Part shown: piece by piece, positions 1-7,274 of the stretch
How positions within the stretch are numbered: the first letter of the stretch is position 1
How the letters are laid out: the number at the start of each line of letters is the position of its first letter
From: JAMOAW01 sp039908535
GTDB taxonomy: Bacteria; Pseudomonadota; Magnetococcia; Magnetococcales; JADFZT01
DNA: 12,735 bases
Assembly: GCA_039908535.1 (NCBI GenBank)
Contig: JAMOAW010000087.1
Coordinates: 1 to 12,735, forward strand
Reading direction: 5' to 3'
The notes under the pieces: generated by a model
What the model was told of the DNA's origin: nothing
Databases searched by the model: none
Seen by the model: the letters and a program-made list of their open reading frames with translations, nothing else
Program-made: the position numbers and the translations under genes

Positions 1-390
1 TTTTTTTTGGGGGTTGGGGTTGGAAACGCACATGATTCATTTGATCCTGCCATGAATGGCGCGTATGCCACCTCGCAATTTGAGGATGTGGCGGCCAAAT
101 CCACTGGGCTTTCAGGGGTGATTTGGGAGTTGGGATTTGGTGGGTTGGGTTTGTTGATTTGGTTTTTGCTCATGTTGTTTAAGGATGCCATCCATTTTGC
201 CAAGGAGGATGGCCTATTTGGGGCCTTTTCATTGTCAATGTTGATGCAGGTCGCCATTTTTGCGTTGACGTTTTTTTATTTTTTTGTCTTCGATATCAAT
301 ATTATCTTGATCTATTTTTCTTTGATGGCAGGGATTATTGCGGCTGGAGATCGGTATAAACATGAGTGGCGTGCAGACCGGGATTCTTGA
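1..390 (+). CDS. 3' end of a Wzy/O-antigen-ligase-like polysaccharide polymerase (partial)
   Basis: This reading frame is open from the first base of the window, so the 5' part of the gene lies outside. About 129 C-terminal residues are visible. They begin with a loop containing GVGVGNAHDSF, followed by the segment ELGFGGLGLLIWFLLMLF, then two more strongly hydrophobic stretches and a short basic/acidic tail. A periplasmic loop with Gly and Asn/His, followed by a late 'E-x-G-x-x-G' membrane helix, is usual in the O-antigen ligase / Wzy polymerase superfamily, which joins lipid-linked oligosaccharide units on the periplasmic face of the inner membrane. The gene overlaps the next one, a flippase, by 29 bases, which indicates a shared transcript and supports a polysaccharide role. 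The family call rests on a short hydrophobic fragment plus context. Another multi-spanning membrane protein of the same locus cannot be excluded. Confidence 0.6.
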   Translation, partial: FFLGVGVGNAHDSFDPAMNGAYATSQFEDVAAKSTGLSGVIWELGFGGLGLLIWFLLMLFKDAIHFAKEDGLFGAFSLSMLMQVAIFALTFFYFFVFDINIILIYFSLMAGIIAAGDRYKHEWRADRDS

Positions 391-1906
391 TAAAAGTTTA
401 CGAAGTGCCGGGCGGTTGCTGGTGTTGCGCAGCCTTTTTCAACCGGTGACTTTGGCGGCGACCATCTTATTGGTTCGGGTGCTTTCTGAAGAGGCGTATG
501 GGGTGTATAGCCTGTTTCAGTCGGTATTGTCTTTTATGGGTATGGTGGCCTCATTAGGGATTGCCAACACGTTGCAGCGATTTATTCCAGAATATCTTGC
601 CCGTGGGGAGTTTCGGGTGGCAGGTGCACTGTATCGTTTGGCGGCTTTGATTCGATTATTGGTGAATATTGTTTTGCTTTTTATCGTGTTGACGTTTTGG
701 GATTGGGTTGCCCACTTTTTTGATCTGTTGCCTTATCGCAATCTGTTTATGATTTTTTCGTTGATTATTCTTTTGCAAATGCAGAAGGAATTGATAGAAA
801 TTTGTTTAAACTCCTATTTTTTACATGCCATGACCCAGTGGGGGGCCATTGTTTTGAGTGGGATCAAGGTGGTTGGTTATGGAGTGGGGCTTTGGTGGCA
901 CTGGGATTTGTTGGCCATTTTGTTGGTGGATTTGTTTGGTACGTTGGTAGTGTTTGTTTTGTTGAAATTTTTGGCTAGGCGTTATATCCCCTCAGCTGAA
1001 GGCGAGATGTCTGGGATTGCGACGGTGGATAAACGGCGTTTTTATCGATATGCCCTGTTTTATAATTTTAATGATGTGGGTTCTGGGGTGATGGGCGATC
1101 AGTTTGATAATTTTTTTCTGGCTGCCTATTTGGATCCGTTGTCGGTTGGGGTCTATTTTTTTTGTAATCGGGTGGCGGAAAATTTTAATAAAATGATGCC
1201 GACCCGTTATTTTAAAGAGGTGATCAAATCGGCTTTTTTTTCGATGGGCAGCGCGATTAAAACGCGACGGGTGGGGCGGGTGTACCAAATGTTGGCCAAG
1301 GTTAATTTTTTCTATAATATCATTGTCTTGTCCTTTGTGTTGGCCGTTGGCAAAGAGATGATCGCGGTGGTTTTTGGTGGTAATTATTCGGATCATGTTT
1401 GGATTTTGGTGGGGATTTTGTCTTTTCAGTTGGGGATTGGATTTTTAAAATCCGTTGATATCATTGCCCAATTGCGGGAAAGAGCCGATATCATTCTCTA
1501 CAGTAAAGGGTTTGCTGTTTATAATATTTTGGCGGACATTCTTTTAATTCCGCTGCTTGGGATTATGGGCGCGGTGGTGGCGACTGGAACGACCCAACTG
1601 CTACGAGCGGGTTATTTGTGGTTTTTTGTGCGCGATTGTGTCCATTTTCGCGGGATGGGGAAGGTGTTGGGGTTGACTTTGATTTATTGGCTGGTCGTGG
1701 CGGGTTTGGTCAGGGGGATGGGGCTGTGGATGGTTTCGGCCTGGGTGGTGTTGGTGATGGGTTTATGTATGTTTATGTTGGCTTTTATTATATTTTTGCG
1801 GTTGAATATTTTTAATCGAGTGGAAAAAAGAGTGTTGCAAAATTGGTTGAACCAAGGTGGAAAGATGGCGCGGATGGTGGGATTGTTGCGTCTGCGTTTG
1901 CAATAG
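362..1906 (+). CDS. Wzx-type polysaccharide flippase (MATE/MOP superfamily)
   Basis: The product is a 514-residue integral membrane protein with roughly 12-14 hydrophobic segments along its whole length. That is the size and topology of Wzx/RfbX flippases, which move undecaprenyl-pyrophosphate-linked repeat units across the inner membrane. The N-terminus (GILDKSLRSAGRLLVLRSLF, then LVRVLSEEAYGVYSL and GIANTLQRFIPEYLARG) is characteristic: an amphipathic start, a first helix ending in 'LS-x-E-x-YG-x-Y-x-L', and the 'G-x-x-x-x-x-x-R-x-x-P-E' loop. I chose the ATG at 362 because a GGAG lies 12 bases upstream. A TTG at 338 would add eight residues but lacks a ribosome-binding site. The start lies inside the preceding gene, suggesting translational coupling. 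Coding-strand composition is extremely G/T-rich (many TTT, TTG, GTG, GGG codons). The basic C-terminal tail is presumably cytoplasmic. Substrate specificity cannot be read from the sequence. Confidence 0.85.
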   Translation: MSGVQTGILDKSLRSAGRLLVLRSLFQPVTLAATILLVRVLSEEAYGVYSLFQSVLSFMGMVASLGIANTLQRFIPEYLARGEFRVAGALYRLAALIRLLVNIVLLFIVLTFWDWVAHFFDLLPYRNLFMIFSLIILLQMQKELIEICLNSYFLHAMTQWGAIVLSGIKVVGYGVGLWWHWDLLAILLVDLFGTLVVFVLLKFLARRYIPSAEGEMSGIATVDKRRFYRYALFYNFNDVGSGVMGDQFDNFFLAAYLDPLSVGVYFFCNRVAENFNKMMPTRYFKEVIKSAFFSMGSAIKTRRVGRVYQMLAKVNFFYNIIVLSFVLAVGKEMIAVVFGGNYSDHVWILVGILSFQLGIGFLKSVDIIAQLRERADIILYSKGFAVYNILADILLIPLLGIMGAVVATGTTQLLRAGYLWFFVRDCVHFRGMGKVLGLTLIYWLVVAGLVRGMGLWMVSAWVVLVMGLCMFMLAFIIFLRLNIFNRVEKRVLQNWLNQGGKMARMVGLLRLRLQ

Positions 1907-1917
1907 GCCATCTATTC

Positions 1918-2063
1918 TGTTTTTTGGTTTTATTATTTAAAAAAAAAGGGGTCTGGGGGATTGCCCCCAGGGTTTTGCTTTTGCTTTTGACCTCGGTTTT
2001 GCTTCCTTCAAAAAGCAGGGGGATTGGGGGATGCAATTCCCCAAGGTCTTGACTTGGCTTTTT
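1918..2063 (+). repeat. Composite palindromic repeat cluster downstream of the flippase (short form)
   Basis: The cluster begins 12 bases after the flippase stop. It contains a T-rich to A-rich stretch, a perfect hairpin of 7-bp arms (CTGGGGG/CCCCCAG, 1953-1970, loop ATTG) followed by T-runs, and a second hairpin (TTGGGG/CCCCAA, 2024-2044). The first ~55 bases are nearly identical to the reverse complement of 10621-10680, and the end (CCAAGGTCTTGACTT and onward) matches another part of the same distal cluster. The first hairpin followed by T-runs could terminate flippase transcription, although the T-runs are interrupted by GC. No credible gene is present here. Short open frames exist on both strands, but their sequence is repeat-derived. 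Confidence 0.8.
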
Positions 2064-2107
2064 GTTCAGGCACTCGTTCATCGTCCACACTTAAATGTGG
2101 TGGTACC
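2064..2107 (+). repeat. 44-bp dispersed element, copy 1
   Basis: This block starts GTTCAGGCAC, contains the small palindrome CCACA...TGTGG and ends GGTGGTACC. It matches the reverse complement of 10338-10381 with three mismatches over 44 positions. It lies between the flippase repeat cluster and the ribosome-binding site of the OmpA-WD40-SUMF1 gene, so it would be in that gene's leader or promoter region. Its function is unknown. It could be a protein-binding site, a recombination site or one end of a miniature mobile element. Confidence 0.8.
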
Positions 2108-2152
2108 GGATTGTTAAGAGAGTATTTTTTAATTTAAATTGGAGCATGATTG

Positions 2153-4462
2153 ATGAATTTATTAAAATTATTAGCCAAAGGTTCGGGAATAGGGATGGGT
2201 GTGGCGGTTTTGTTTTCCACCTTTCAGCTTCAAGCGATTACCCCAGATCCAGTGCCCGTAGGGCAAGTGGTTTCTGGGGTAACCTCCGTAGCTCATGGCG
2301 ATACCAAAGAGTTTGTTTTTTATGTCCATTTTGATTCGGATCAATCCGTTATTAAAAATGTTTATGCGACCCTTTTGGATGAGGTTGTCCGTATTGTGCA
2401 AAGCAGCGGTCCAACTCGGTTTAAGGTGCAAGTGGAAGGGCATACAGATAGTGTTGGCACGGACTCTTATAATCTGCATCTTTCGCAAAGGCGATCGGCA
2501 GCGGTTAAAAAATATCTTTTGACCAAGCCTGGTTTGGTGGAGGCGGGTTTTAAAGTGGAATTTTTTGGGGAGTCCAAACCCCAGGCTTCCAACGAGACGA
2601 GCCAAGGCAAGGCTCTCAATCGTCGGGTTCGGGTGGTGGTGAGTGCGGTTGAAAAGGCGTTGAAGTCACAAAAATTTGCCCATCTTTTGGATATCACGCC
2701 AGATGGCAAAGGGTTTGCCTTGGGCAAGGGGGCCACGCTAAATTATTGGAAAACCGAATTGGCCTGTCCACAGAAGAGCTTTGTTGCCCATGATGCGGCG
2801 GTGACCTCGGTGGCATTTTCCCCCAAAGATGGCCGCATTGCCTTGACGGGTGGTTCTGATCATAAAGTTGTTTTGTGGGATATGGCCACTGGGACCGAGA
2901 TTCGTCATCTGCTTGGCCATACCGATGCGGTTCAGGAGGTGGCTTTTTCTATTCGTGATGTGCGGCAGGCGATTTCGGCTGGTTTAGATGGTCGGGTGAT
3001 GATGTGGGATTTGGAGACTGGCAAACAAAGACCGCCGGATTTGGAGGGTCATCCCGGTGGGGTCAATACCGTGGCCTATGATCTTCAAGGGCGGTATTTT
3101 ATTTCAGGTGGTCAAGATGGGGTGATGAAATATTGGGACTCCTCCAATGGTGAGCTTATTCAGACCGTTCCTAGCAATGGGTTTTGGGTAACTTCTGTGG
3201 CATTTATTTCGAAAGAGCAGTTTTTGTCTGCCACTGGGGATGGGACGATTCGTCTGATACAACTGAATCATGCTCCCCACCCATCCGAGGTGTTGCGTTC
3301 TTATGTGGGTCACACCGGTCCAGTCAAATCTTTGGCTGTGGCACCAGACGGACAAAGTTTTCTCTCTGCGGGGATGGATGGGCATATTTTTGTTTGGAAT
3401 GTGTTGAGCGGTCAGAAGATTGCGTCCATGGCAGGTCATGTTGGGGGCGTGAATTATATCAACTATTTGGATAAATCTGCGCAACGGGCTTTATCGTTTG
3501 GTAACGATGATCAGATTAAAATGTGGCGGGTTGCCGATGGTCAGTTGTTGCGTACCTTTGCGGTGGGAGAAGAGATCAAAGAGCGATCTCCCCCGCCATC
3601 TGATCCCAAGGCAGGAGAAAAATGGATTGAGCCTATCACTGGCATGGCCTTCTCTTGGGTGCCTGGGGGATGTTATCAAATGGGATGCGGTATTTGGTCT
3701 GATAGTTGTTCTGCTGGCGATAAACCGGTCCATGAGGTGTGCGTCTCCGGGTATTGGTTGGGTCAGAATGAGGTTACCAATGGTCAATGGCAGAAGATCA
3801 TGGGTGGGCTTCCAGATATGAGCGGTCCAGGTGATGAGTTGCCTGTGACCCGCATCGGCTGGGAAGAGGCCCAGGATTTTATCTGTCGATTGAATGCAAA
3901 AGGGGGCGTTCACTATCGTTTACCCACGGAAGCCGAGTGGGAGTATGCTTGCCGCAATCAGGGCCAAGAAATTGAATATTCGGACTCTTCTGCCCTTAAG
4001 GTCCAACCTGTTGAAGTAGATGTGCCCGTTGTACGGCCAACGGATACTTGGATGGCTCGTGTGGGTTCAGAAATTTTTCCCAACCGTGAGGATGGGGAGA
4101 AAAATGGGGGAGCTACGGCACAAAACCCCGATGCCAATCCCAATTTGGGACGTGGAATACATCCGGTGGGATCGGTTTGGCCGTCCAGTGGTTTGGGGCT
4201 GAATGACATGAGCAGCAATGTTTGGGAATGGGTTGAGGATATCTATGACAAAGATGCCTATGCGGTACATGCCGATTTAGATCCTCTTTTTATTGGGGGG
4301 GTTCGTTATCAATTTGGTGCTTCCCGTGTTCTTCGGGTAGAGCGAGGCGGATCTTGGGATCGTGGGGCAGATTCTCGGTCACGTTGTTCGTTGCGTGGTA
4401 AGGATTATCCCGAGGTCCGTGGGTTTTTTCTGGGATTTAGAGTGGTCCGCGAGGTTCAATAA
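2153..4462 (+). CDS. Secreted OmpA - seven-blade WD40 - SUMF1/FGE-sulfatase fusion protein
   Basis: The product is 769 residues. Residues 1-28 form a Sec signal peptide, with likely cleavage after FQLQA. Residues ~53-163 are an OmpA-like peptidoglycan-binding domain, with VEGHTDSVGTDSYNLHLSQR at 94-113 and the closing NRRVR at 156-160. Residues ~175-470 carry seven WD40-type repeats (D-x-x-V-x-x-W-D pattern; the first and fifth are degenerate), enough for one closed beta-propeller. Residues ~487-769 are a SUMF1/formylglycine-generating-enzyme-like domain, shown by WVPGGCYQMG, RLPTEAEWEYAC, NVWEWVEDIY, RGGSW and LGFRVV. The two cysteines used for catalysis in true FGE do not appear after RGGSW; only C745 is near, so sulfatase-activating activity is unlikely. 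The ATG at 2153 is preferred (GGAG eight bases upstream); TTG at 2150 would add one residue. Known family roles suggest a periplasmic, cell-wall-anchored scaffold with a propeller for protein contact. Its location between flippase and initiating transferase genes suggests a link to polysaccharide assembly, which is inference. Confidence 0.93.
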   Translation: MNLLKLLAKGSGIGMGVAVLFSTFQLQAITPDPVPVGQVVSGVTSVAHGDTKEFVFYVHFDSDQSVIKNVYATLLDEVVRIVQSSGPTRFKVQVEGHTDSVGTDSYNLHLSQRRSAAVKKYLLTKPGLVEAGFKVEFFGESKPQASNETSQGKALNRRVRVVVSAVEKALKSQKFAHLLDITPDGKGFALGKGATLNYWKTELACPQKSFVAHDAAVTSVAFSPKDGRIALTGGSDHKVVLWDMATGTEIRHLLGHTDAVQEVAFSIRDVRQAISAGLDGRVMMWDLETGKQRPPDLEGHPGGVNTVAYDLQGRYFISGGQDGVMKYWDSSNGELIQTVPSNGFWVTSVAFISKEQFLSATGDGTIRLIQLNHAPHPSEVLRSYVGHTGPVKSLAVAPDGQSFLSAGMDGHIFVWNVLSGQKIASMAGHVGGVNYINYLDKSAQRALSFGNDDQIKMWRVADGQLLRTFAVGEEIKERSPPPSDPKAGEKWIEPITGMAFSWVPGGCYQMGCGIWSDSCSAGDKPVHEVCVSGYWLGQNEVTNGQWQKIMGGLPDMSGPGDELPVTRIGWEEAQDFICRLNAKGGVHYRLPTEAEWEYACRNQGQEIEYSDSSALKVQPVEVDVPVVRPTDTWMARVGSEIFPNREDGEKNGGATAQNPDANPNLGRGIHPVGSVWPSSGLGLNDMSSNVWEWVEDIYDKDAYAVHADLDPLFIGGVRYQFGASRVLRVERGGSWDRGADSRSRCSLRGKDYPEVRGFFLGFRVVREVQ

Positions 4463-4536
4463 CCTTTTTTTTTAGTGATTAAAAAAAAAAAGAGGGGGTT
4501 TGGGGGATTTATCCCCCAAGGTTTGGCTTTTTTTTT
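4463..4536 (+). terminator. Hairpin repeat after the fusion gene, probable intrinsic terminator
   Basis: Directly after the stop codon there is a T9/A11 inverted repeat (4465-4492) and then a perfect 9-bp hairpin with a two-base loop (TTGGGGGAT/ATCCCCCAA, 4500-4519). A run of nine T follows at 4528-4536, eight bases after the stem. This is a partial copy of the repeat family seen at 7099-7256 and 12505-12663, in the same orientation relative to the gene before it. The GC stem followed by T-run would suit a rho-independent terminator, but the spacer GGTTTGGC makes it non-ideal, so read-through into the sugar transferase gene is possible. Confidence 0.6.
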
Positions 4537-4566
4537 AAGATGCAATGAGAGAATGAGGCAAGAAAC

Positions 4567-5946
4567 ATGGAAAGAATGAACTGGTCGGCGCAACTTTATT
4601 TTCAGCGGTTGATCATTCCTCTGACGGTCTTTGGCTCCCTTGTGGGTGTTAACTGGGCCTTGTTTCAGGAGCTCACTAAAGATCTCCTTCGCTTTGGCGT
4701 GGTGATGATGGTCTTAAGTTTTTATATGTTTCGCGAGACAGAATTTTGTATTTCTATGTATGATTGCGTTTCGGCAAAGGGGGGGCGGATTTTTAAAACC
4801 TGGGGGTTGATTGTAGGGATTGTTTTGTTCATCCAGATGGCCTTTAAAGTTGAGTTTGTACAACCCGATGTGATGACTGTTTGGATTTTTGTCACGCCAT
4901 TGACCATTTTTTTGATGCAAACGGCTTTAAAAAAAGTGATTGTTCTTTATTTTAATCAACCAAAATATCGCAAAAAGGTTGTTGTGATTGGCGGCAATTA
5001 CTCAGGGATTCGGTTTGCCAATGAAGTAAAACACAATTCCTTTTTAGAAATGACGTTTATGGGTTTTTTCGATGATCGCAGTATGGACCGCTTGGGGAGT
5101 TTGATCCATGAGGAGTTTATTGGTACGATTTCGGAAAGTGTTAATTTTGTAGTTGAAAATCATATTGATATGGTCTATATCGCCTTGCCCATGAGCAGTC
5201 AGCATCGGATTTTTAAACTGCTGGAGGAGCTTGAAAATACCACGGCTTCGGTCTATTTTATTCCAGATGTGAAAATTTTTGATTTGGTGCAGGCGCGTTT
5301 TGATACCATCAACGGCATTCCCATTGTGGCGGTGTGTGAAACCCCTTTTTATGGCATTAATGCCATCAAGAAACGTTTATTTGATATTGTTGTATCGATT
5401 TTTGCTCTGATTCTCCTTTTTCCTTTGATGTTGGCGATTGGCATTGCGGTTAAGATGACTTCGCCGGGGCCGGCTCTGTTTTTTCAACGTCGGTATGGGT
5501 TGGGTGGCAACGAGATTCGGGTGGCGAAATTTCGCAGCATGAAGGTCATGGAGGATGGGGGAGAGGTGGTGCAGGCCACTTTGGGGGATAGTCGCATTAC
5601 CCGTGTGGGAAGTTTTCTCAGGCGCACCTCTTTGGATGAGTTGCCACAATTTTATAATGTCTTGATCGGTGAGATGAGCATTGTTGGCCCGCGCCCCCAT
5701 GCGGTTTCCCACAATGAGGCTTACCGTAAGTTGATCAAGGGGTATATGGCGCGGCACAAGGCTTTACCAGGGATTACGGGTTGGGCACAGGTGAATGGCC
5801 TGCGCGGTGAGATCACCCGTATGGAGGATATGGAGTCGCGGATTAACTATGATCTCGATTATTTGCGCTGCTGGTCACTCTCTTTTGATGTTTGGATTGT
5901 TTTAAAAACCATCTATGTCGTCATTCAAGGCAACCGCGCCTATTGA
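4567..5946 (+). CDS. Undecaprenyl-phosphate sugar phosphotransferase (WcaJ/ExoY/WbaP type)
   Basis: The 459-residue membrane protein starts the lipid-linked repeat unit by moving a sugar-1-phosphate from a UDP-sugar to undecaprenyl phosphate at the inner membrane. Residues ~15-130 hold four hydrophobic segments. Residues ~135-255 form a nucleotide-binding-like domain beginning KKVVVIGGNYSG. A further membrane segment at ~270-296 is followed by the catalytic bacterial sugar transferase domain, with KFRSMK (321-326), RTSLDELPQF (353-362), IVGPRP (372-377) and PGITGWAQVNG (401-411). This layout and length match the TIGR03023/TIGR03025-like families, whose members often use UDP-glucose, although the sugar cannot be fixed from sequence. 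The ATG at 4567 has GAGG eight bases upstream; an alternative ATG is at 4576. Together with the upstream flippase and polymerase it makes a Wzx/Wzy-type exopolysaccharide pathway. Confidence 0.95.
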   Translation: MERMNWSAQLYFQRLIIPLTVFGSLVGVNWALFQELTKDLLRFGVVMMVLSFYMFRETEFCISMYDCVSAKGGRIFKTWGLIVGIVLFIQMAFKVEFVQPDVMTVWIFVTPLTIFLMQTALKKVIVLYFNQPKYRKKVVVIGGNYSGIRFANEVKHNSFLEMTFMGFFDDRSMDRLGSLIHEEFIGTISESVNFVVENHIDMVYIALPMSSQHRIFKLLEELENTTASVYFIPDVKIFDLVQARFDTINGIPIVAVCETPFYGINAIKKRLFDIVVSIFALILLFPLMLAIGIAVKMTSPGPALFFQRRYGLGGNEIRVAKFRSMKVMEDGGEVVQATLGDSRITRVGSFLRRTSLDELPQFYNVLIGEMSIVGPRPHAVSHNEAYRKLIKGYMARHKALPGITGWAQVNGLRGEITRMEDMESRINYDLDYLRCWSLSFDVWIVLKTIYVVIQGNRAY

Positions 5947-5979
5947 TTGTCCGTTTCATCTTTCTGATTGATGTCGTAT

Positions 5980-6053
5980 TATAATTGTCGCTGAGCATTT
6001 TTATAAAAAAATGGCGCAATCCTGCATGAATATTTTACGATTCGTGTTATGAT
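5980..6053 (+). promoter_or_regulatory. Candidate promoters for the LTxxQ-like periplasmic protein gene
   Basis: Two -10-like sites lie in the 159-base gap before the gene. One is a perfect TATAAT at 5980-5985 without a good -35 at normal spacing. The other is an extended -10, TGTTATGAT, at 6045-6053, which would start RNA near 6060 and give a leader of about 46 bases. Extended -10 promoters need little -35 match, so the second is the better candidate. No terminator is evident for the preceding sugar transferase gene, so read-through is also possible. Confidence 0.4.
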
Positions 6054-6105
6054 AGGGTTTTGGCAATTGACAAGCATGGATACTGGCTCGAAGGAGAGAA
6101 TTTAC

Positions 6106-7038
6106 ATGAAAAAGTTTCAAAATAATCGTTTTCTGGGTATCGCCACCGCAATAGCCTTGGCATTGGGTACGGGAATGGCCGGCATGGCTTTTGCTGAGGA
6201 GTCCCAATCTGTCTCAGCACCTATGGCCGTTGATGCTGGCCAAGTGAGTGCGGTGGTCGCGCCTGTTTCAGAAGCCGCGCCTGCCCCTGCGGAGGAAAAG
6301 GCCCCAGAACCGCAGGTCGCTGACGCTCAAGCTCCAGTGGCGGCACCTCCCGAGGCGATGGCTCCAGCGGTCGACGGTTCTGCGGCTCCTGGGGGAATGC
6401 CTGGGATGCCCATGTCTGCAGGTGGTCCGAATGGTGGTTATCCTGGAATGATGATGCCTGGGCATTGCGCTCAGATGCACGGTAAGGGTGCCGCACCTGG
6501 CATGCAGGGGGCTGTCGGGAACCCATCTGTTACAAACACAGAGGGAAAAGCGGGGCAAGAATCGGTTCAGGCTTCAGCTCAAAATAACACCAGAGGGCCA
6601 GGACCAGCCTTTTCTCCTCCCCAAAAGATGCGTTTTGGGGGCGGAATGGCCAGCTTGATGGGGTTGGCTCGGACGCACAATAATCCACACTCCATTCCCG
6701 CTTATTTAAATTGGGTTCGGGCTGGTTTGGTGATCACCGAGGCCCAGGCAGAGAGCTGGAAGAGTTTTGTGGATTCGGTTCGTAAAGATGTTGAGGTTAA
6801 AATGCAATTGGGTGTAGAGTCGGGTCGGGCGACCTACAAAGACTCTTTGGAGTTGGTCGATGCCCGTCTGGAGCAGTCTAAACGTCTGATTGCGGCACGT
6901 GAAGAGGTCTTGAATGCTTTTAAGGCTCTGTACGGTTCTTTGGATGAGAAGCAAAAGAGATTGGTGGATGAACTCTCTGGTGCTTGTTCTCCAGTTTCGG
7001 CTCCGGTGCCTGTTGGGGCACAATCACCCGCTTCTTGA
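6106..7038 (+). CDS. Periplasmic Ala/Pro-rich, Met/His-rich protein with LTxxQ-like C-terminus
   Basis: The product is 310 residues with a clear Sec signal peptide (cleavage probably after AGMAFA, residue 30). Residues ~31-95 are a low-complexity Ala/Pro/Glu linker. Residues ~96-134 are rich in Met and Gly with two His and one Cys (MPGMPMSAGG, then PGMMMPGHCAQMHGKG), a composition often associated with copper or other soft-metal binding. Residues ~195-292 are predicted helical and contain two LTxxQ-like motifs, LVITEAQAESW and LDEKQKRLVDEL, resembling the Spy/CpxP/ZraP group of periplasmic chaperones and metal sensors. I chose ATG 6106 because AAGGAGAG lies seven bases upstream and the signal peptide begins there; the in-frame ATG at 6049 overlaps the candidate promoter. 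The gene is probably monocistronic, with its own promoter region and a strong terminator. A role in envelope stress or metal handling is inference, and the exact family is uncertain. Confidence 0.82.
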   Translation: MKKFQNNRFLGIATAIALALGTGMAGMAFAEESQSVSAPMAVDAGQVSAVVAPVSEAAPAPAEEKAPEPQVADAQAPVAAPPEAMAPAVDGSAAPGGMPGMPMSAGGPNGGYPGMMMPGHCAQMHGKGAAPGMQGAVGNPSVTNTEGKAGQESVQASAQNNTRGPGPAFSPPQKMRFGGGMASLMGLARTHNNPHSIPAYLNWVRAGLVITEAQAESWKSFVDSVRKDVEVKMQLGVESGRATYKDSLELVDARLEQSKRLIAAREEVLNAFKALYGSLDEKQKRLVDELSGACSPVSAPVPVGAQSPAS

Positions 7039-7059
7039 TGTTTTGTTGGGTTGTTTGTT

Positions 7060-7097
7060 AAAAAGCGTTGGACCGGAAGGTCCAACGCTTTTTTTTT
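7060..7097 (+). terminator. Rho-independent terminator
   Basis: A perfect 15-bp stem (AAAAAGCGTTGGACC paired with GGTCCAACGCTTTTT) with a GGAA tetraloop is followed by continuing T residues. It lies 21 bases after the stop of the LTxxQ-like gene. The symmetric A/T flanks mean it could also stop RNA arriving on the minus strand from gshA. Confidence 0.95.
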
Positions 7098-7098
7098 A

Positions 7099-7256
7099 AT
7101 GTTTCGGAAAAATAAAAATCAAGACCTTGGGGTGGCGGAGAACCGCCCCCCAATTCCCCCCACCCTTTTTTTTTAAGTCTTAAAAAAAAGAGGGGGTCTG
7201 GGGGATTCATCCCCCAGGGTTTGGCCTTTGATTTTTTTTTGCCCGCAGGGCACTAT
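7099..7256 (+). repeat. Composite palindromic repeat, full copy A
   Basis: About 158 bp, nearly identical to 12505-12663 and to the reverse complement of much of 10386-10602. In order it holds ATGTTTCGG, a G-tract/C-tract hairpin around the loop AGAA (7129-7151), a long T-run/A-run hairpin (about 7160-7194), a perfect hairpin TGGGGGAT/ATCCCCCA, and GCCCGCAGGGC with a 4-bp stem. The outer parts (AAAATCAAGACCTTGGGG near the left and CCCCCAGGGTTTGGCCTTTG near the right) are imperfect inverted repeats, giving a MITE-like architecture. It occupies the gap between the convergent LTxxQ-like gene and gshA. No protein coding potential is visible. Confidence 0.9.
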
Positions 7257-7274
7257 CTTCTTTCACTGTATGGA

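Noticed and set aside
338..361. TTG start extending the flippase by eight residues
   Set aside because: ATG at 362 has a GGAG upstream and begins the conserved N-terminus.
992..1396. Minus-strand open frame of 134 codons inside the flippase gene
   Set aside because: It lies wholly opposite a well-supported membrane protein gene, is rich in His/Lys/Ile as expected for the antisense of Phe/Leu/Val codons, and has no recognisable domain.
1812..2090. Open frames on both strands across the flippase end and repeat cluster
   Set aside because: Composition is that of repeats and poly-A/T tracts, and similar frames appear wherever the repeat occurs.
2111..2139. TTGTTA / TTAAAT as a promoter for the fusion gene
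   Set aside because: RNA would start at or after the ribosome-binding site, so it cannot give a normal leader.
2095..2334. Plus-strand frame with an ATG at 2146 close to GGAG
   Set aside because: GGAG is only one base from that ATG, and the frame runs into the OmpA fusion gene without family features. The ATG at 2153 has proper spacing.
6049..6105. Upstream ATG for the LTxxQ-like protein
   Set aside because: The extra 19 residues precede a canonical signal peptide, and the ATG overlaps an extended -10 site. The strong AAGGAGAG serves the ATG at 6106.
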